NCBI RefSeq assembly: GCF_023065955.2
Contig: NW_026623100.1
Coordinates: 71,800,727-71,864,726 of the forward strand
DNA from: Ursus arctos
Lineage: Eukaryota; Chordata; Mammalia; Carnivora; Ursidae
Reading direction: 5' to 3'
DNA: 64,000 nucleotides
Shown piece after piece: positions 1 to 12,750 of this stretch. A model generated the notes under the pieces. It saw only the letters and a program-made list of their open reading frames with translations. It ran no database searches and was not told the DNA's origin. Positions within the stretch are counted from its first letter, which is position 1. Each line of letters begins with the position of its first letter. A program made the translations under genes and the position numbers.

Positions 1-89
1 GAAATTAATGAAGAACTTATGGATTTTTTCTATTTTTAAAATGCAGTTCTATTTGTTTCATTTCCCAATAAAGAATCAACCTATTGTAG

Positions 90-265
90 GGACGCCTGGA
101 TGGCTCAGTCGGTTAAGCATCTGCCTTCAGCTGAGGTCATGATCCCAGAGTCCTGGTATTGAGCCCAGTGTTGGGCTCCCTGCTTGGTGCGGAGTCTACT
201 TCTCCCTCTCCCTCTATACCTCACTCTCTCTTTCTCTCAAATAAATAAATAAAATCTTAAAAAAA
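90..265 (+). mobile_element. CAN-SINE (carnivore tRNA-derived SINE)
   Basis: tRNA-like head (GCCTGGATGGCTCAGTCGG), CT-rich middle and AATAAATAAATAAAATCTTA(n) tail. Flanked by an 11 bp target-site duplication AGAATCAACCT at 72-82 and 267-277. Confidence 0.93.
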
Positions 266-442
266 AAGAATCAACCTCTTTTATATTGTTCAATCCAGTT
301 ACATGTGAAAAAGTGATCAAATATAAGTTTATCAAAACTGGAAATATTTTGTATAGAAGTTCTAAAGCATGTTTTATAAAACATAAACCTCATAAGGAAA
401 TCTATTACAGAGTTTTGTGGTAAAAAAAAAAATGTACATCTA

Positions 443-642
443 GGGGTGCCCAGGGAGGTGCAGTCGGTTAAGCATCCGGGTCTTGGTTTTAGCTCAAGTC
501 ATGATCTCAGGGTCTTGAGATCAAGTTCTGCATCAGGCTGGTGATCAGGACAGAGTCTGCTAAAGTTTCTCTCTCCTCTCCCTTTGATCCTCCCCCCTAC
601 TTTTCTTGCTCTCTTACATAAAACAAATAAATATTTTTGAAA
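443..642 (+). mobile_element. CAN-SINE, diverged
   Basis: Head GGTGCCCAGGGAGGTGCAGTC with degraded boxes, TCATGATCTCAGGGTC core and AATAAATATTTTTGA tail. Target-site duplication AATGTACATCTA at 431-442 and 643-654. More diverged than the other copies, so older. Confidence 0.88.
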
Positions 643-724
643 AATGTACATCTAAGTCACTACTTGAGAGCCATAATGCCCATTATCTTATTAAAGATTC
701 TGAAATCAATGAGGATAGTCTAGA

Positions 725-905
725 TCAGCGGTTCCCAAATTTGGTTGTATATTAGTGTCACTGAGGGAAATTTACAAAAACACAGATAAACAGGATTTAC
801 CCTAGGTTAACTGAGTCCAGTCGTGGTGCTGGGCCTAGATGCTTCTAAATTTAAATTGTCCTCAGATAAATCTGATGCATGGCTACAGTGTTGGTCTGGA
901 ACAGG
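725..905. mobile_element. Non-autonomous hAT element remnant (MER5-like)
   Basis: Begins with a CAGCGGTTCCCAAATTTGG-type terminus and carries the TCTGATGCATG segment typical of MER5 elements near the far end. Diverged; boundaries approximate. Confidence 0.5.
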
Positions 906-1129
906 TTAGTAAGACATTTACGCTAATCTTGTGCTTTGTCCTTCTGTCATCATGAACAATTAAGTGATTCCTATTAGATGTTGCTATTAGCCTCATAAGA
1001 CAAAGGAGGAAAATAAGATTTTTAAAAGTTAAGAAGGCCCTTCCTATTTACTGGTAAAAATGGTGTAACCCAATCCAGGACGTTTCAACTCCAAAGCATG
1101 TCCTTTCCACTACTCTAAGCTTCCTTCCA

Positions 1130-1520
1130 GTGTTTGAGAAAACTCATATTTCATTCAGAAATCTATGACTGCATTCAATGAATATTTTATTAGTATCTAC
1201 ACATTCACAACATAAACAGTTGTGAAAGCACAGTCTCTGCCTCTAAGAAGCTTAGAAGCTGGTTCAGGGAAGGAGAGAGTAGTGAGCAAAGGACAGAAAG
1301 AAGAGGAGGGAAAGAAGACAAACACTGACATGACTATGATAAAAGCAGTAAATGGTTTGGGAGAGTTTCTAATAAAATGCCTGGGAAGGAGGATGGGAAC
1401 AAGGCTATGGAGTAGGACAGGGGCAGGGTCTTAGTATATCTGAATGAGGGAGAAGATAAGGAATGGCTTCATGGGGAAAGGGAAGGGGTATTTGACCTGG
1501 TTCTTACAGGCAAACCCCCT
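1130..1520 (+). repeat. Ancient LINE (L2-like) fragment
   Basis: The sequence TTCAATGAATATTTTATTAGTATCTAC, then an AGTCTCTGCCTCTAAGAAGCTTAGAAGC block, then GGAATGGCTTCATGGGGAA, resembles the 3' portion of L2. Short ORFs here show no protein similarity that I recognise and are treated as chance. Confidence 0.5.
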
Positions 1521-2269
1521 CCTACCACTTACAGAATGGGGAGCAATACAGTTAGAGTGCCTTCTCTTCATCTTCCAGGGATGTGCCCTCCAGCTGCATG
1601 GTCCACTCTCTGAAGGATCAACCTGGAAAGGTTCCCCAAAGAGGTCATGGAAAAATGGTTGGAACATTTTAGGTGGAGAATTCTGGAGTCCCAGTTACTT
1701 GGAACATGGGGTAGAACACAGAAAGGGTTACTGTGTAGGCTCAGGAGGACACAGGCCTTTTGGTCTTAATGATTTTGTACCTTATAGTGAGAAATATGGC
1801 TAAGGAAGGCCAGAATGGGCTCCCTAAAGCCCAAGCTGTCCAGAAGGCAGTACCTCTTCAAGTCACAATCAGATAGGATTCAGAGACAGTGCTGGAGGAG
1901 GGAGGAAGAGGCAGGGAGAAAGGAGAGCAAACTGATATACTACCCACATGCCCATGTGGATGTCACCTTCTCCTGGAAGATTTCTCTTGCAGCCCCTCCT
2001 AAATTTTAATCCCACCTTCTCCCCTTTGGCACTGCATTCACTTGTGCTACAGTTACGTATGCACCTGTCTTCTCTCTCTGATGGACTGAAAGCTCTGGTC
2101 CAATTCATCACTGTATTCCTGAAACGTAACACAGTGCCTGGTGCAGGATAGGTACTCGATCCATGTTTGTTGGATAGAAATAATTAAAGGAAAAACTTAT
2201 AAAGAACAAAGCCTATAGGAAAATGCTCATGATCAGTGCTACATAAAAATCATTTTTCTTTCAGATGCA

Positions 2270-2640
2270 GAGCTACCCTGAGTTTCAATTATTTGGCACT
2301 TACTTTCTGACAGGCATTGTGATAGCCCCCAATAATGCAAAGATGAATCAGATATAGCCCACAGTTAAAGAACGTACAGGCTATCAAAGGACATATTCAA
2401 GTCAACAGTCACACTGCAATGTGGTAAGTAGTAGGTTAGAATGCAGCACAGGGTTAATTCTATGGGAATTCCAAAGCAGAAGTGCCTTACCCTTCTGAGG
2501 ATCAGGATGAGGGGGGATGGGAAAGCAGTGAATGGTCAGGGATAGTGACAGCTGAGCTGGGACCAGGACTGGGCCTCCCCACTCTTTTGGAGGTGACTGA
2601 ACACACAGGACTAGATGGTGGATCTTAGTTCTTCCAGCAA
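2270..2640 (+). repeat. L2/MIR-like ancient repeat fragment
   Basis: ATTATTTGGCACTTACTTTCTGACAGGCATTGTGATAG followed by 'AATGCAAAGATGAATCAGA' and 'GAACGTACAGGCTATCAAAG' follows the pattern of L2 3' ends (body size, age and date phrases of that family). Low certainty of exact limits. Confidence 0.45.
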
Positions 2641-3047
2641 TATTTATTTGAACAATTCAGCATTTCACTGAATAGCAGGTGACTGAGCATGAATTTAGAG
2701 AGAAAGGATCAGTAGGTGACACCTTTAAAAAACAGCCACCTCCTGCAGTCAGTGGTTACCCCCACCAGGAATGAGATCTGAAAAGGCAGCAGGAGGGATG
2801 GTTACAATGAGTTTGCAACAGACTGGAATGCAAGTCCAGAAAGTGCAAGACAGAAGACAAGGAGCTGCCACGGGGGAAAATTCACAAGGAACTGACCTAG
2901 TTCTTCAGAAAGGGCTCCTCTGGACACATGGCCCCGCAGGCTCCTGACACTCAAGAATGACCATTGCTTGCAGTCTTGGAAGCTACTCCAACTAAGCAGA
3001 TAATCACACTGTGAAGCAATGGCCCCTCCTTTTGCCTCTATCCCACT

Positions 3048-3437
3048 ATATTAGTTTGTTAGAGGAGCTATAACAAAGTACCACAGACTGGGGGTTTAAA
3101 CACCAGAAATTTATTTTCTCATAGTTCCAGAGGCTGGAAGTCCAAGATCAAGGTGTTGGAAGTGTTGGCTCCTTTTGAGGCCTCTCTCCTTGGCTTGTAG
3201 ATGACCTTTTTCCTGTGTCTTCACATTGTCTTCCCACTATGTCTGTGTCCTAATCTGTTCTTCTTATAAGGGCACTGGTCATATTGGGTTAGGGCCCACC
3301 CACATGACCTCATTTTATAGAAATTACCTTTTTAAAGGCCCTATCCCCAAATACAGCCCCCATTCAGATTCTGGGGTGCTAGGGGTGAGGACTTTGATGT
3401 GTGAATGGAGAAGGGGACCTGATTCAGCCTGCAGCAT
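3048..3437 (-). mobile_element. Solo LTR of MaLR (MLT1-like) type
   Basis: Read on the minus strand it follows MLT1 LTRs of the ERVL-MaLR class: CTGAATC near one end, GTATTTGGGGATAGGGCC, GACCAGTGCC..TTATAAGAAG, CAAGCCAAGGAGAGAGGCCT, GACTTCCAGCCTCTGGAACTA, and AGTCTGTGGTACTTTGTTA at the other end. It has no coding capacity and no internal region was seen. It is an old, degraded copy. Confidence 0.8.
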
Positions 3438-5886
3438 CTACTGAAAGGGGCACTTCTGTTCTGTGTTAGACTAAGTTTTCTGTTTCTGAGGAATTTAAGA
3501 ATTCTGAGTGGGAAAATTACCTCCCCAAGGTTGCTAGTATCCCTTTGGAAGAGGTAAGTGCTCTCTCAGGTAACTAATGGAGCCGGGAAGGACAGGTCCT
3601 GAAGAAGGCAGAGGTAGATTGATGAAGCTTAATAAAGTTTGAGCATCAAGGTCTGCTACCATGAGTCCTAAGAGCTATAGACTAGTTAGCAGGAGAGAAA
3701 ACGCATGACTGCCATCAAGAAGCATTTCTAGATGAACATTTCCAATAAACTGACAAATAGATTTCAAGAAAAGAAATCTGAATATCCAGGTCTCCAGTAA
3801 TGTGTTGTGATTATGTTTCACGTTCTTAACAAATATTTACTTTTATACCTAATTTAGTATTCACAATTTTGCATTCTTTCTCTCAAGTTTTGGCTTCCCC
3901 TCAAAACTAGATCTGCCTCGCAGAAGAAGATGAAACAGATGAAATTCTTTCTCATAGCTTGGACATTGAAATGTCCACAAATCTAGGGTGGATGGAGCTC
4001 CGGAGTTGGGTGTTAGATATGCCATCTACTAAGGAGAGGCAGGGGAGGGTTGGGAAGGCAGAGTGGACAGAACCTAGACACTGGTGCTGTCTATTCTTCA
4101 TGGAACTTATCCACCTTTGAAGTATTCAGTCTGGGCCTGATACTCACACTAAAAATGCCCACTGTAAAGACACAGGGGAAAAAAAAAAAAAAGCTTTCAC
4201 TGGAAAATAGTTTAAAAGCCTATATATTGGCTCTAAAATTATTTTTAACAAGAACTAAGGGACTCTTTTCCCCAGCAACTGAATTCCCCAACTCATCCAA
4301 ACCAGACCTTTGTAAAATCAGATCAAGGCGACACACAGGACCATACAACTTGCGTTCACCAGAGCTGGCCTGGCCCATTCTGGTGAATAATCCCAGCTGC
4401 ACAATATGCACCATGCCAAATGCCGGACTTAGAGGCCCCGCGCCGCAAGACCTATGCAAAGGAAGCTGTGTTGCCTTACATCAAGGCTACTGGGATGCAA
4501 AATCTCATTCTCCTCATGCTATTTTGCATTCTAAATGCCAGTCCCTCTAACTATGGCTCCATTATTCCTGGCAATGAGTTTTAACTTGTGAATAATTACA
4601 GCTCACTCCTCAGTTTCAGTTTCGGGACTAGTTGAGTGTCAAACATGGCTGTCAGAGCGATGAAGACCAAACACCAGATGTATTACTTAAAATAACTAGA
4701 TAGGAGGAGGTGAATGAGATAGATCATCACAGTGAACTATCTAATATTTCCTCCAAACTTCAATTTACCCATAAGCAGAGTGGACAATTGTACACATGCC
4801 CAGCCAACCAAGTTGCCCTGGTAATCTGACCACACAGCAGAGATACTCTCTTTGCAGCTGGACACATCTGAAAGAAATTGAATCTAGGAGCAGTCACACC
4901 AAACTGCCTGCTTCCAAACTCACCCATTAGATAAACCATGTCTATTCCTATGGGAAGAAGTGAGTGGAGACAGGAGGGCAAAAAAAGCCCAGGAGGGTCC
5001 CTTTGGCCAGAACAATGGACACAGGGACTGGAGGCTTCCATCCTATGGTATGGGCAACAAATATCTCCTGTCTAAAAAAATGTTTTGATCTTTATATCAA
5101 GCAACTCAGTGTTCAAAAATATATCAAAAGAAGATAATCAGTGATACAAAGAGTTATGTACCAATATCCTCATTTTAACATTAGAGCAGGACAAAAGTCA
5201 AAACAATAAGGAAAAAGAATAGTATGTCTCTATTAAAATGTTTTCTAAATGTTTTTAATAAAATGAAAGACATTCATGTTGTAATGGTGAATTTTTTTAA
5301 AGGCAACAAAAGCATACTGCAACATAATATCAAAACTTTTTTCAAAGTGTTTCCACAAAAAATGTAAAATGGATAAGAAACATTACATAGGTGTATTTTT
5401 CTTATATTATTACATATTTTTCAAATGTTCTACAAAGAGTAAATATTATTAGTATAATCAGAACAAGATTATTTTTTCAATGTGCCTAATGTAGCCAATC
5501 CATGATGTTCACTATGTACATGAATTTCATAAAATAAAAAGGAATTTCATATTTAAGTATCACTCTTCAGTCATGGATTATAAAAAAAAGAAACCTAAAC
5601 CTGTATAGCATATTACTATATAGACAACAAATATCAACAAAAAGGAAAAAAACACAACAAAACAACAAACAAAAAACCAAAAAAAAAAGCACCTTACCAT
5701 AAAGATATCAAATATTCATATCTGTATGGATATCCCCATATTTCTACAATACAAAATGGAAAACATATATTTTATCCTACTGTTATAATCTACCTAAAAA
5801 GATGAGGATAAATATCTAACATACTATTGACTCTAGCAAAACTAATCAATGATCAAATAAATTACTGTCTGCGAGCCAAAGCAGTA
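3438..5886. other. Intergenic sequence, no gene recognised
   Basis: No coding pattern, splice-like exon or RNA gene was recognised. From about 5050 to 5880 the sequence is strongly AT-rich with short A runs (for example 5640-5690). The 166-codon ORF at 4050-4550 has no recognisable domain, contains a poly-lysine run from an A tract, and is treated as chance. Confidence 0.5.
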
Positions 5887-5895
5887 TCAACATTT

Positions 5896-6103
5896 TTTTA
5901 AGGATTTTCTTTTCTTTTCTTTTCTTTATTTAGAGAGAGAGAGTGTGAATAGGAGGGGTAAAGAGAGAGGGAGGGAGAGAACCTCCAGCAGACTCTAGGC
6001 TGAGTGCAGCCTGATGTTGGGCTCAATCCCACAACCCCAAGATCATGACCTGAGCCTAAATCAAGAGTCAGATGCTCAACTGACTGAGCCACCCAGGTGC
6101 CCC
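5896..6103 (-). mobile_element. CAN-SINE, minus strand
   Basis: Reverse-oriented element: T-rich tail first (TTTTCTTTTCTTTATTT), then GA-rich body, then the tRNA-like head ending GACTGAGCCACCCAGGTGCCCC. The target-site duplication TCAACATTT is at 5887-5895 and 6104-6112. Confidence 0.93.
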
Positions 6104-6110
6104 TCAACAT

Positions 6111-6112
<2 letters not shown>

Positions 6113-6141
<29 letters not shown>

Positions 6142-6376
6142 CATTCAATTAATTGATATATAATGTATAATTAGTTTCAGAGGTAGCGTTCAGTGACTCA
6201 TCAGTCTTATATAACACCTGGTGCTCATTACATCACATGCCCTCCTTAATGTCCATCACACAGTAACTCCATCCCCTTACACCCCTCCCCTCCAGCAACC
6301 CTCAGTTTATTTCCTATGATTAAGAGTCTCTTATGGTTTGTCTCCCTCTCTGATTTCATCTTGTTTTATTTTTCCC
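6113..6376 (-). mobile_element. Carnivore L1 3' end, minus strand
   Basis: A TTTA repeat (reverse poly-A tail) is followed by the reverse of the carnivore L1 3'UTR: ATTAGTTTCAGAGGTAG, ACACCTGGTGCTCATTACATCACATGCCCTCCTTAATG (read in pieces), and TAAGAGTCTCTTATGGTTTG. It is flanked by TCAACATTT at 6104-6112 and 6377-6385. Strongly 5'-truncated. Confidence 0.85.
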
Positions 6377-6385
6377 TCAACATTT

Positions 6386-9300
6386 AATTATACACTATTA
6401 GGGTTGCCAGATAAAATAAAGTCAGTTCAATCAAATTTGAATTTCAAATAAATAACTTTTTTATTATAAGTATGTCCTTTGCAATATTTGAGAGTCCATG
6501 CAATATTTGGAACATACTTACACTAAGAAATTATTCATTATTTATCTAGAATAACAATTTAATTGGCCACCCTGAATTTTTATTTGCTCAATCTGGCAAA
6601 GCTGTTCATGAAGTCATTTCAGAAAGCCATGTTCCCTCCCCTAAATATCCATTACTCCAGTTCCAGCAGGGGCTAGAACAATTGAATTAACCAGAAAGCA
6701 CTCATCAAATGAAAACTAGAGCTTCCTAATTCAGAGGGAAACACTCCCAGGAAGGACACCTGAACAGATCCCATGCTTGTAAAACTTGCTGTGTACACTG
6801 CACTATAACTGCCTTTGCAAACTTCTCCCTATCCTGATTCCTGTTGCAAGTCCCAGGTCAAACAAGAGCAGCAGGGAATCCAAGAGCCCTCATTTCCCAG
6901 CTAAATACTAAATGGAATACGTAGGAGCCAGCAATCCTCCCCCCACCTGAGAGCCACCCCGCTGCACTGCTGTACCATGCAACAGCTTCAGGAGGGTGGT
7001 CTGCACCAGCAGTGGTTCCTCTGCAAAGCATAGACGTCAGAGAAGCCAGGAATGGCTAGAGCGCTGTCATCACTGGAAGAAACAAGGAAGACGTTGTCTG
7101 GCTTCCTTCTTATTCCAGAGATGGTTATCACATATTGTGATCAGAGTAAAATGGAGGCTGAACAAGGGCAGGAAGGACACTTGGACAAGTGATGTATTAT
7201 TATCCTCTGGCTCTTATTCCATTGTATGAACAATAAATACAGATACAGAACAAAAGATGCAGCTATTCAAATCCTCTCTATCTCACATATACATAAGAAC
7301 TCAATCTCCAAGAAGACTTTGGTAGCCAGGTGGCTCTCTGGATCCTTATCAAGTGCTGACCACAAACTCCAAAATATTTCTACCCATTGTTTGGTGCATT
7401 ACTTCCAGGAAAGTTGTTTTAAAGGAAGATCAGCCACAATACTGAACTCTGAGAACCGTAACAGCAGGAGTAGGAAGGAATCCAGCAGAGGACACGTTCT
7501 GCTGTCTGAGCTTTTAACCAGATGACCCACCATGCCAACAGGGACTCACAAGGGCAGCTGCAGGTTCCTCCCTGGGTAATCTGCCCTCTCCTCAATTCTC
7601 TGAGACCTGCCCCATCCCAGCAAGGAGGTTTTATAGCCTAGTGTAGAAAGTGACAAAGTAGACAAGTAGACAGCAGCATGGTTAACTCCTGCTATTCAAT
7701 CACAAAAATGGCCTAAGACTCAAGCCAATAAATTATACATTTATCACCCCGCAATTATACATTTATTCATCCTGCAACTGCCCTGTTCACCTACAATTGT
7801 CCAGTACACACAAAGTGAGGATAACACCAATGTCCAACAGTTTGAAATCTATACTATTAGCCCAATGCTGATTGGATGCAAACCAAGAAAAAAAAAATCA
7901 TGCTTTTTGTATTCTAATTCTTGTAACTTAAATATCATTTGCTTTCAAAACTATTTGTGTATATGCGTGTGAATTTTGCATTTTGCTGCAAAGCTAACGT
8001 TATCCTCATGTGTGCGTAGCATATTTTCTTTTAGCTCTTTCCTCTGTAATACTACATACTTTACTTATATGTCATTTGCCTTAAGACCCTGTGACAACCC
8101 TGTTTCCAGTCCTCTTCACCCAATCTGGCTTCTCAGTTGAAATAGTCTTACCTATCGAAGCTGATTGTCTCCAAATGTCCTGTGGCTGGAAGCTTCCATT
8201 CAGCCAGCCCAATAGCATACCCAAAAAAGCAGAATGCTGAAAGAAATCATTCTGTGCCATTAAGAATAAGTTCTATTCCCATCTCTCTGATCTATTTTTA
8301 CTGACACTGATGAAGAAGAGGCATTATTCCAGCAGGCTTTGAAAATCCTTAAGACATTGAAAGGACATTGACATTGAAGACATTGACATAAGACACTGAA
8401 GTGTTCTCAACAGAACACTTCTAATAAACATTTGCAAATCAGACCTGCTCTTAGAGAACCTAAATGTCTAAGCTTTCTATTGACACAGGCACCCACCAGA
8501 TTGCTTCTTCTTCCCTGACTCCATGTGAGTATGAGGTGGCAAATACTCTTTAATTCATTTTGGTTATCACTCTGTAATATGAATGGACAGCATCTAAATG
8601 AAAATGACTCTTTCAGCCTGCTTTCCCTTCACAGAAATGAAAGTGGGGTTAATCTACTATATATTTGTATCAGGAAAATAAAACTCTATTGATGTGCATC
8701 GTGAAAGGAGTGAAAGGACCACCTCCCTCTTTCAGTACAGTGTTGGGGTGGGGAGCGGTCAAGAGAGAGAAAGGCTGGTTGAGTCCCTGGCTTCTACTTG
8801 CCAGAAGAACTGAAAGGGAATTTGCCTAGTGTGCGTGTCAGCTTTCTCATCTACGACACAGGAATGAAACCCTGCCTACCTCCTAGGCCCATTGTAGGAA
8901 ATGAGTGAGATCATGTGAGCAAAAATATTCTACAAACTGTAATGACCCCAATAGCTGCAAGTTCACAACATTTGAGCTCTAGCTACAGAGGAGAGTCAGT
9001 CTCTAAAGATTCGCCTCGAAGCAAGGGCGGAAATGGTGACTTGAAAATAATGCTTTTATTTTAATCTGAGTGTGTTAAACAATGTATATCTGCACCAAGC
9101 AGATATGTTACTCTGGGGGAAAAAAATAGCTTGCTGGTATTTCAGTTTGTTTATTTTATGCCAATCCTACAGAATAACACAGCCCTTCTCTCCATAAAAG
9201 CCCTTCCCGATCAATAATGTGTTTAATCTCAACGTTAAAGAGGTATTTAAATTAGCACATGATTCTCAAGTTCCTTCTCCCAGAGAAGTTCCACAGAGTA

Positions 9301-10125
9301 ACCTTCTAAATATTGCTTTTGTCTGGGCCAAATCAACTTGAGATGCCAGAAGTACATTACTACAAAGCTGCTTATAAGACAGTGCCATCATAACAAAATG
9401 GTGAAAACCAGAGCAGTTTTTATTAATAACAGCAGAACCTAATTTCATGGGTTTTAATTTACCATTTTTACATTTTACTATGACATTATCCAGATATAAA
9501 TTGTTATGATGAGAAGCTATTCACTAGGGACCAAAAAAATTACAACTCTGCTTTCAAAAAAAGATTTTGCATATATCAGTGAAGGACACGCTAATAAAGA
9601 TTGGTCTGGAACATTTCTCTTTATGACGATTGACTTATCAGCAATAGTTACTGCCGCAGAGTTGGAAATTACATAATTGCGAGAAACTGTAGATATTTGA
9701 CTTGGCAAGAACCCTAGGTTTATCTGATTTATTTTTGTAAGAATTGGGCCCCGTGGATATTTAGAAATGTTTAATGAAAGAACAGTAGAATATAAATGAA
9801 ACAAGCAAAAATCCTCTTTTCAAAGGCTTCATTTAACTCCATCGTCACTGTTGTGATAACACAAATAAACCAAAGACAAACCTCTGGTGATAGCATTGGG
9901 GAAAAGCACTGCTCTAAATTAAAACATTATGAGCTACTAACATCTGGACAGTTTCTCCCTCTTCGCAATCATTCTCGTCCATTCTCTGCCTACTATTTAT
10001 CAGTGGGCACTGCATAACGTGACATTGAGCTTTGGAACACATCCACAGTAATGAGCACAAAACACGATGGGGCCATGTTCATGTGCAGGCATGTTCTGAC
10101 CTCTGTACTCGGTAAAGAGGCCATC
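6386..10125. other. Intergenic sequence, no gene recognised
   Basis: Mostly unique-looking sequence without coding pattern. At 8351-8402 there is a small cluster of imperfect GACATTGA direct repeats. Short ORFs at 6996-7525 and 9266-10017 have no domain that I recognise and lack splice-site support. Confidence 0.45.
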
Positions 10126-10190
10126 CCTTGGAGAGAGAGAGAGAGAGAGAGAGAAACTAAGAGACAGAGACAGACACGGAGAGACAAAGG
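10126..10190 (+). repeat. GA-rich simple repeat
   Basis: A (GA)n run of about 11 units starting near 10131, followed by degenerate GACAGAGA repeats. Confidence 0.9.
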
Positions 10191-10329
10191 CAAGTGTTTT
10201 GTTAAGCCCAGGCTGTTCTCCTGCCTTTGGATCTCCAGTGCCTGGTCAATGCTCGTTACAAAGCTAATTCTCACAGAGTGCTTTGTTGTAGAATTGAAGC
10301 AAATGGTTACATGGACTGACTAGCTGGAT

Positions 10330-10455
10330 ATAATAAGAAAAATCAGAACACAAAGACCTGAGTTTTTCTCTGGCTGTGTCATCAACACTGTGACTTTAGT
10401 TAAGTCATTTCTTCTTTCTAGGCCTTGGTTTCCTCATCTGTAAAATGAGTTCCTT
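10330..10455 (-). repeat. MIR fragment
   Basis: GTGACTTTAGTTAAGTCATTTC..TTGGTTTCCTCATCTGTAAAATGAG is the MIR core and tail phrase. Orientation is tentative. Confidence 0.6.
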
Positions 10456-10559
10456 TTGCTTGATGGTATCTGAAATATCTCAAATATCATCTACTCTATT
10501 AACCCAATTTTTTAGAAGCTTACTGTCCCACCAGAAATGTCATACTCCCTCCCCAATAC

Positions 10560-12750
10560 AACAAATTGTTTACTGTATTTACTCATTCAATTGACTTATT
10601 TTGTCAATGCCCCCCAACAGAACTTCATCAGTAGCTAATTTTTCTGTTATGTTCTTCTTGATTTCCCCACCTAGCATAGTTCTGATAGTATCCAAGCAGT
10701 GGTGGGCAGAATCACATAGCCAAAAAAAAAAAAAATTCACATTTTGGAGTCAGGCCAATAAGAGTTTAGATTTTGGTCCCTTCATTTTCTCAGAAAGTTA
10801 CTTAGCTCCCATGACACTTGAACCTACAAAGCGAGATTCCTACTTCCTTCATCACAGAGTTGTTGTAAGGCTAAAATAAGATAAACACATAAAGCAGTAA
10901 TTTGGACCTAGCAGTTTCTCAATATTGTGTTTTTGCTTATAATCCACCTGCATCTTGCAGATCCATTTTAGAAATTTAGGTATGTCCCCTCTTTCCCATC
11001 CCACAGATTCACATTGTGAGATCAGGCCCAGAAGTGAATGGGTTAAGCAGACCCTAAAGGAAGGGAAACCTACCTATTTCAGAAATTAGTCATTTATCCT
11101 TCATTCCTTCGGAAACATTTATTGAGGACCATGATGAAGCACGATGGTATCATGCATCAGAATACAAAATATAATCAAAGTGTTGTAGGAAGACAACATA
11201 TAAATGACAATTAAAATGTCATGTAATATGTTTGATAACAGAGGGATGTACATGAAGATATAGGAGCATCAAGGAGCATCTGAATCTGGTTACAGTTGCC
11301 ACTGGCTTGGTAGTTTCAAAATTCTCTTGTTTCCATTAGTAAAAGGGGAAGATAGTGCTGGGTTAAATACTCTCCCCCTTGAGGACCTTTTTTTTAAAGC
11401 AGAGTACAAAATGATAGGAATGATAGGAATTGACTCCCTCCATAGGAATATAAGTAATGGGATTTTAGTTGAATACTTATTTCACAGATATCTATGAATG
11501 TAAAAGGATTATTAAGTAAGATCAATTTGTACATTAAAACATAACAAGCTTGTGGTTTTCTCATCACCATAAAAATGTTCATGCACACAAATACTTCAAA
11601 TGTCTATAACAGCTTTATATACTCAAAGTCATAAGAGTAGCAAAGTTCCTCATTTTAGAATGTTATTCAGATTTAATAATGAATAACTATCATATAGAAC
11701 AAGTCTTTTCAATGATCCAGTTGCTAACTGACTGGCAAAATGAGTAGAACTCTAATCTAATACTTACATAAACACAGTAAGTGTTGACTCTGTTTTCAAA
11801 TTTTTTTTTCAATAAAAATGACCCAAGTTCTTTTTAGATCCTTTGTATTCTGTCTTTCATTGTCTCTTGAGCAGTAAAACAATGGTTGTAGCATGTCAAA
11901 TATTTAAAATTTGGTCTGGAAGCTATGTGGAGGTAAGAAATTGGGGCAAAAAACACTAGAGGCAGGGATACAAGGAAGAAGACTTTTAATTTATTTAACG
12001 AAACCATATTTACACAGTGTTATGAGTTAGCAATTCTAAAACTAAAAAACTCTAAAGTTGAGGAATAAATTATGCTGGGGGGAACTGAAAGAAGGAAGTT
12101 ACAAATATGAAAGGAAGGTTAGAATGAACCCTGTAAAGCTGGATTGTGATTGGAGATCTCAGCATCAATTTACGGTTTTTAATATCATAGATAGGTAGGC
12201 AGACAAACAGATGTATAAATAAACATAGGTGTGCGCATGTGCCTCTGTGTGTGCGTGAGTGTACCACGTAGCCCACCCACAGGAAGGGCCTAGCAGCAAT
12301 GACACACTAGAAGCAACAAGCCACTTAATGCCTTCATACTGGTTTCTATATACTATCGTTCACTAAAAGGAACTAGAACTCTAGAGAAATAGCTGATTCC
12401 AGGGATGGAAGAGAAAAAGTATAAGGTAAATGTAGAGAATTCTGTTATTCTCAAAAGTAAGAAAGTGCTGAAGAATCACGGAGACATTTCAAAGGTATAA
12501 AGGAAGCCACTTGGAAGGGTTCCAACTAGCCAAATCTGGGACAATATGAGCACCTAAAAAATATGATAACAATGAATACATCCATTGAATAAAATACAAA
12601 TATGAGTCTACACATACAGAAATGAGTAAATGCATGAAAAGAGAAGGTACTTTATTAAAGTAGAATGCCATCTAATAAGTAAAGAAGGAATGGAGCTAGA
12701 AAATCATCAGTAAAGCTAAAACTAGAGGTGAAAGTTGGTGAGGATGGGAT
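10560..12750. other. Intergenic sequence, no gene recognised
   Basis: AT-rich sequence without coding pattern. An L2-like fragment is likely around 11100-11260 (CATTCCTTCGGAAACATTTATTGAG). A short AATGATAGG duplication occurs near 11410. Nothing else was identified. Confidence 0.45.

Noticed and set aside
4050..4550. 166-codon + strand ORF
   Set aside because: No recognisable domain, a poly-lysine run from an A tract, and no splice or promoter support.
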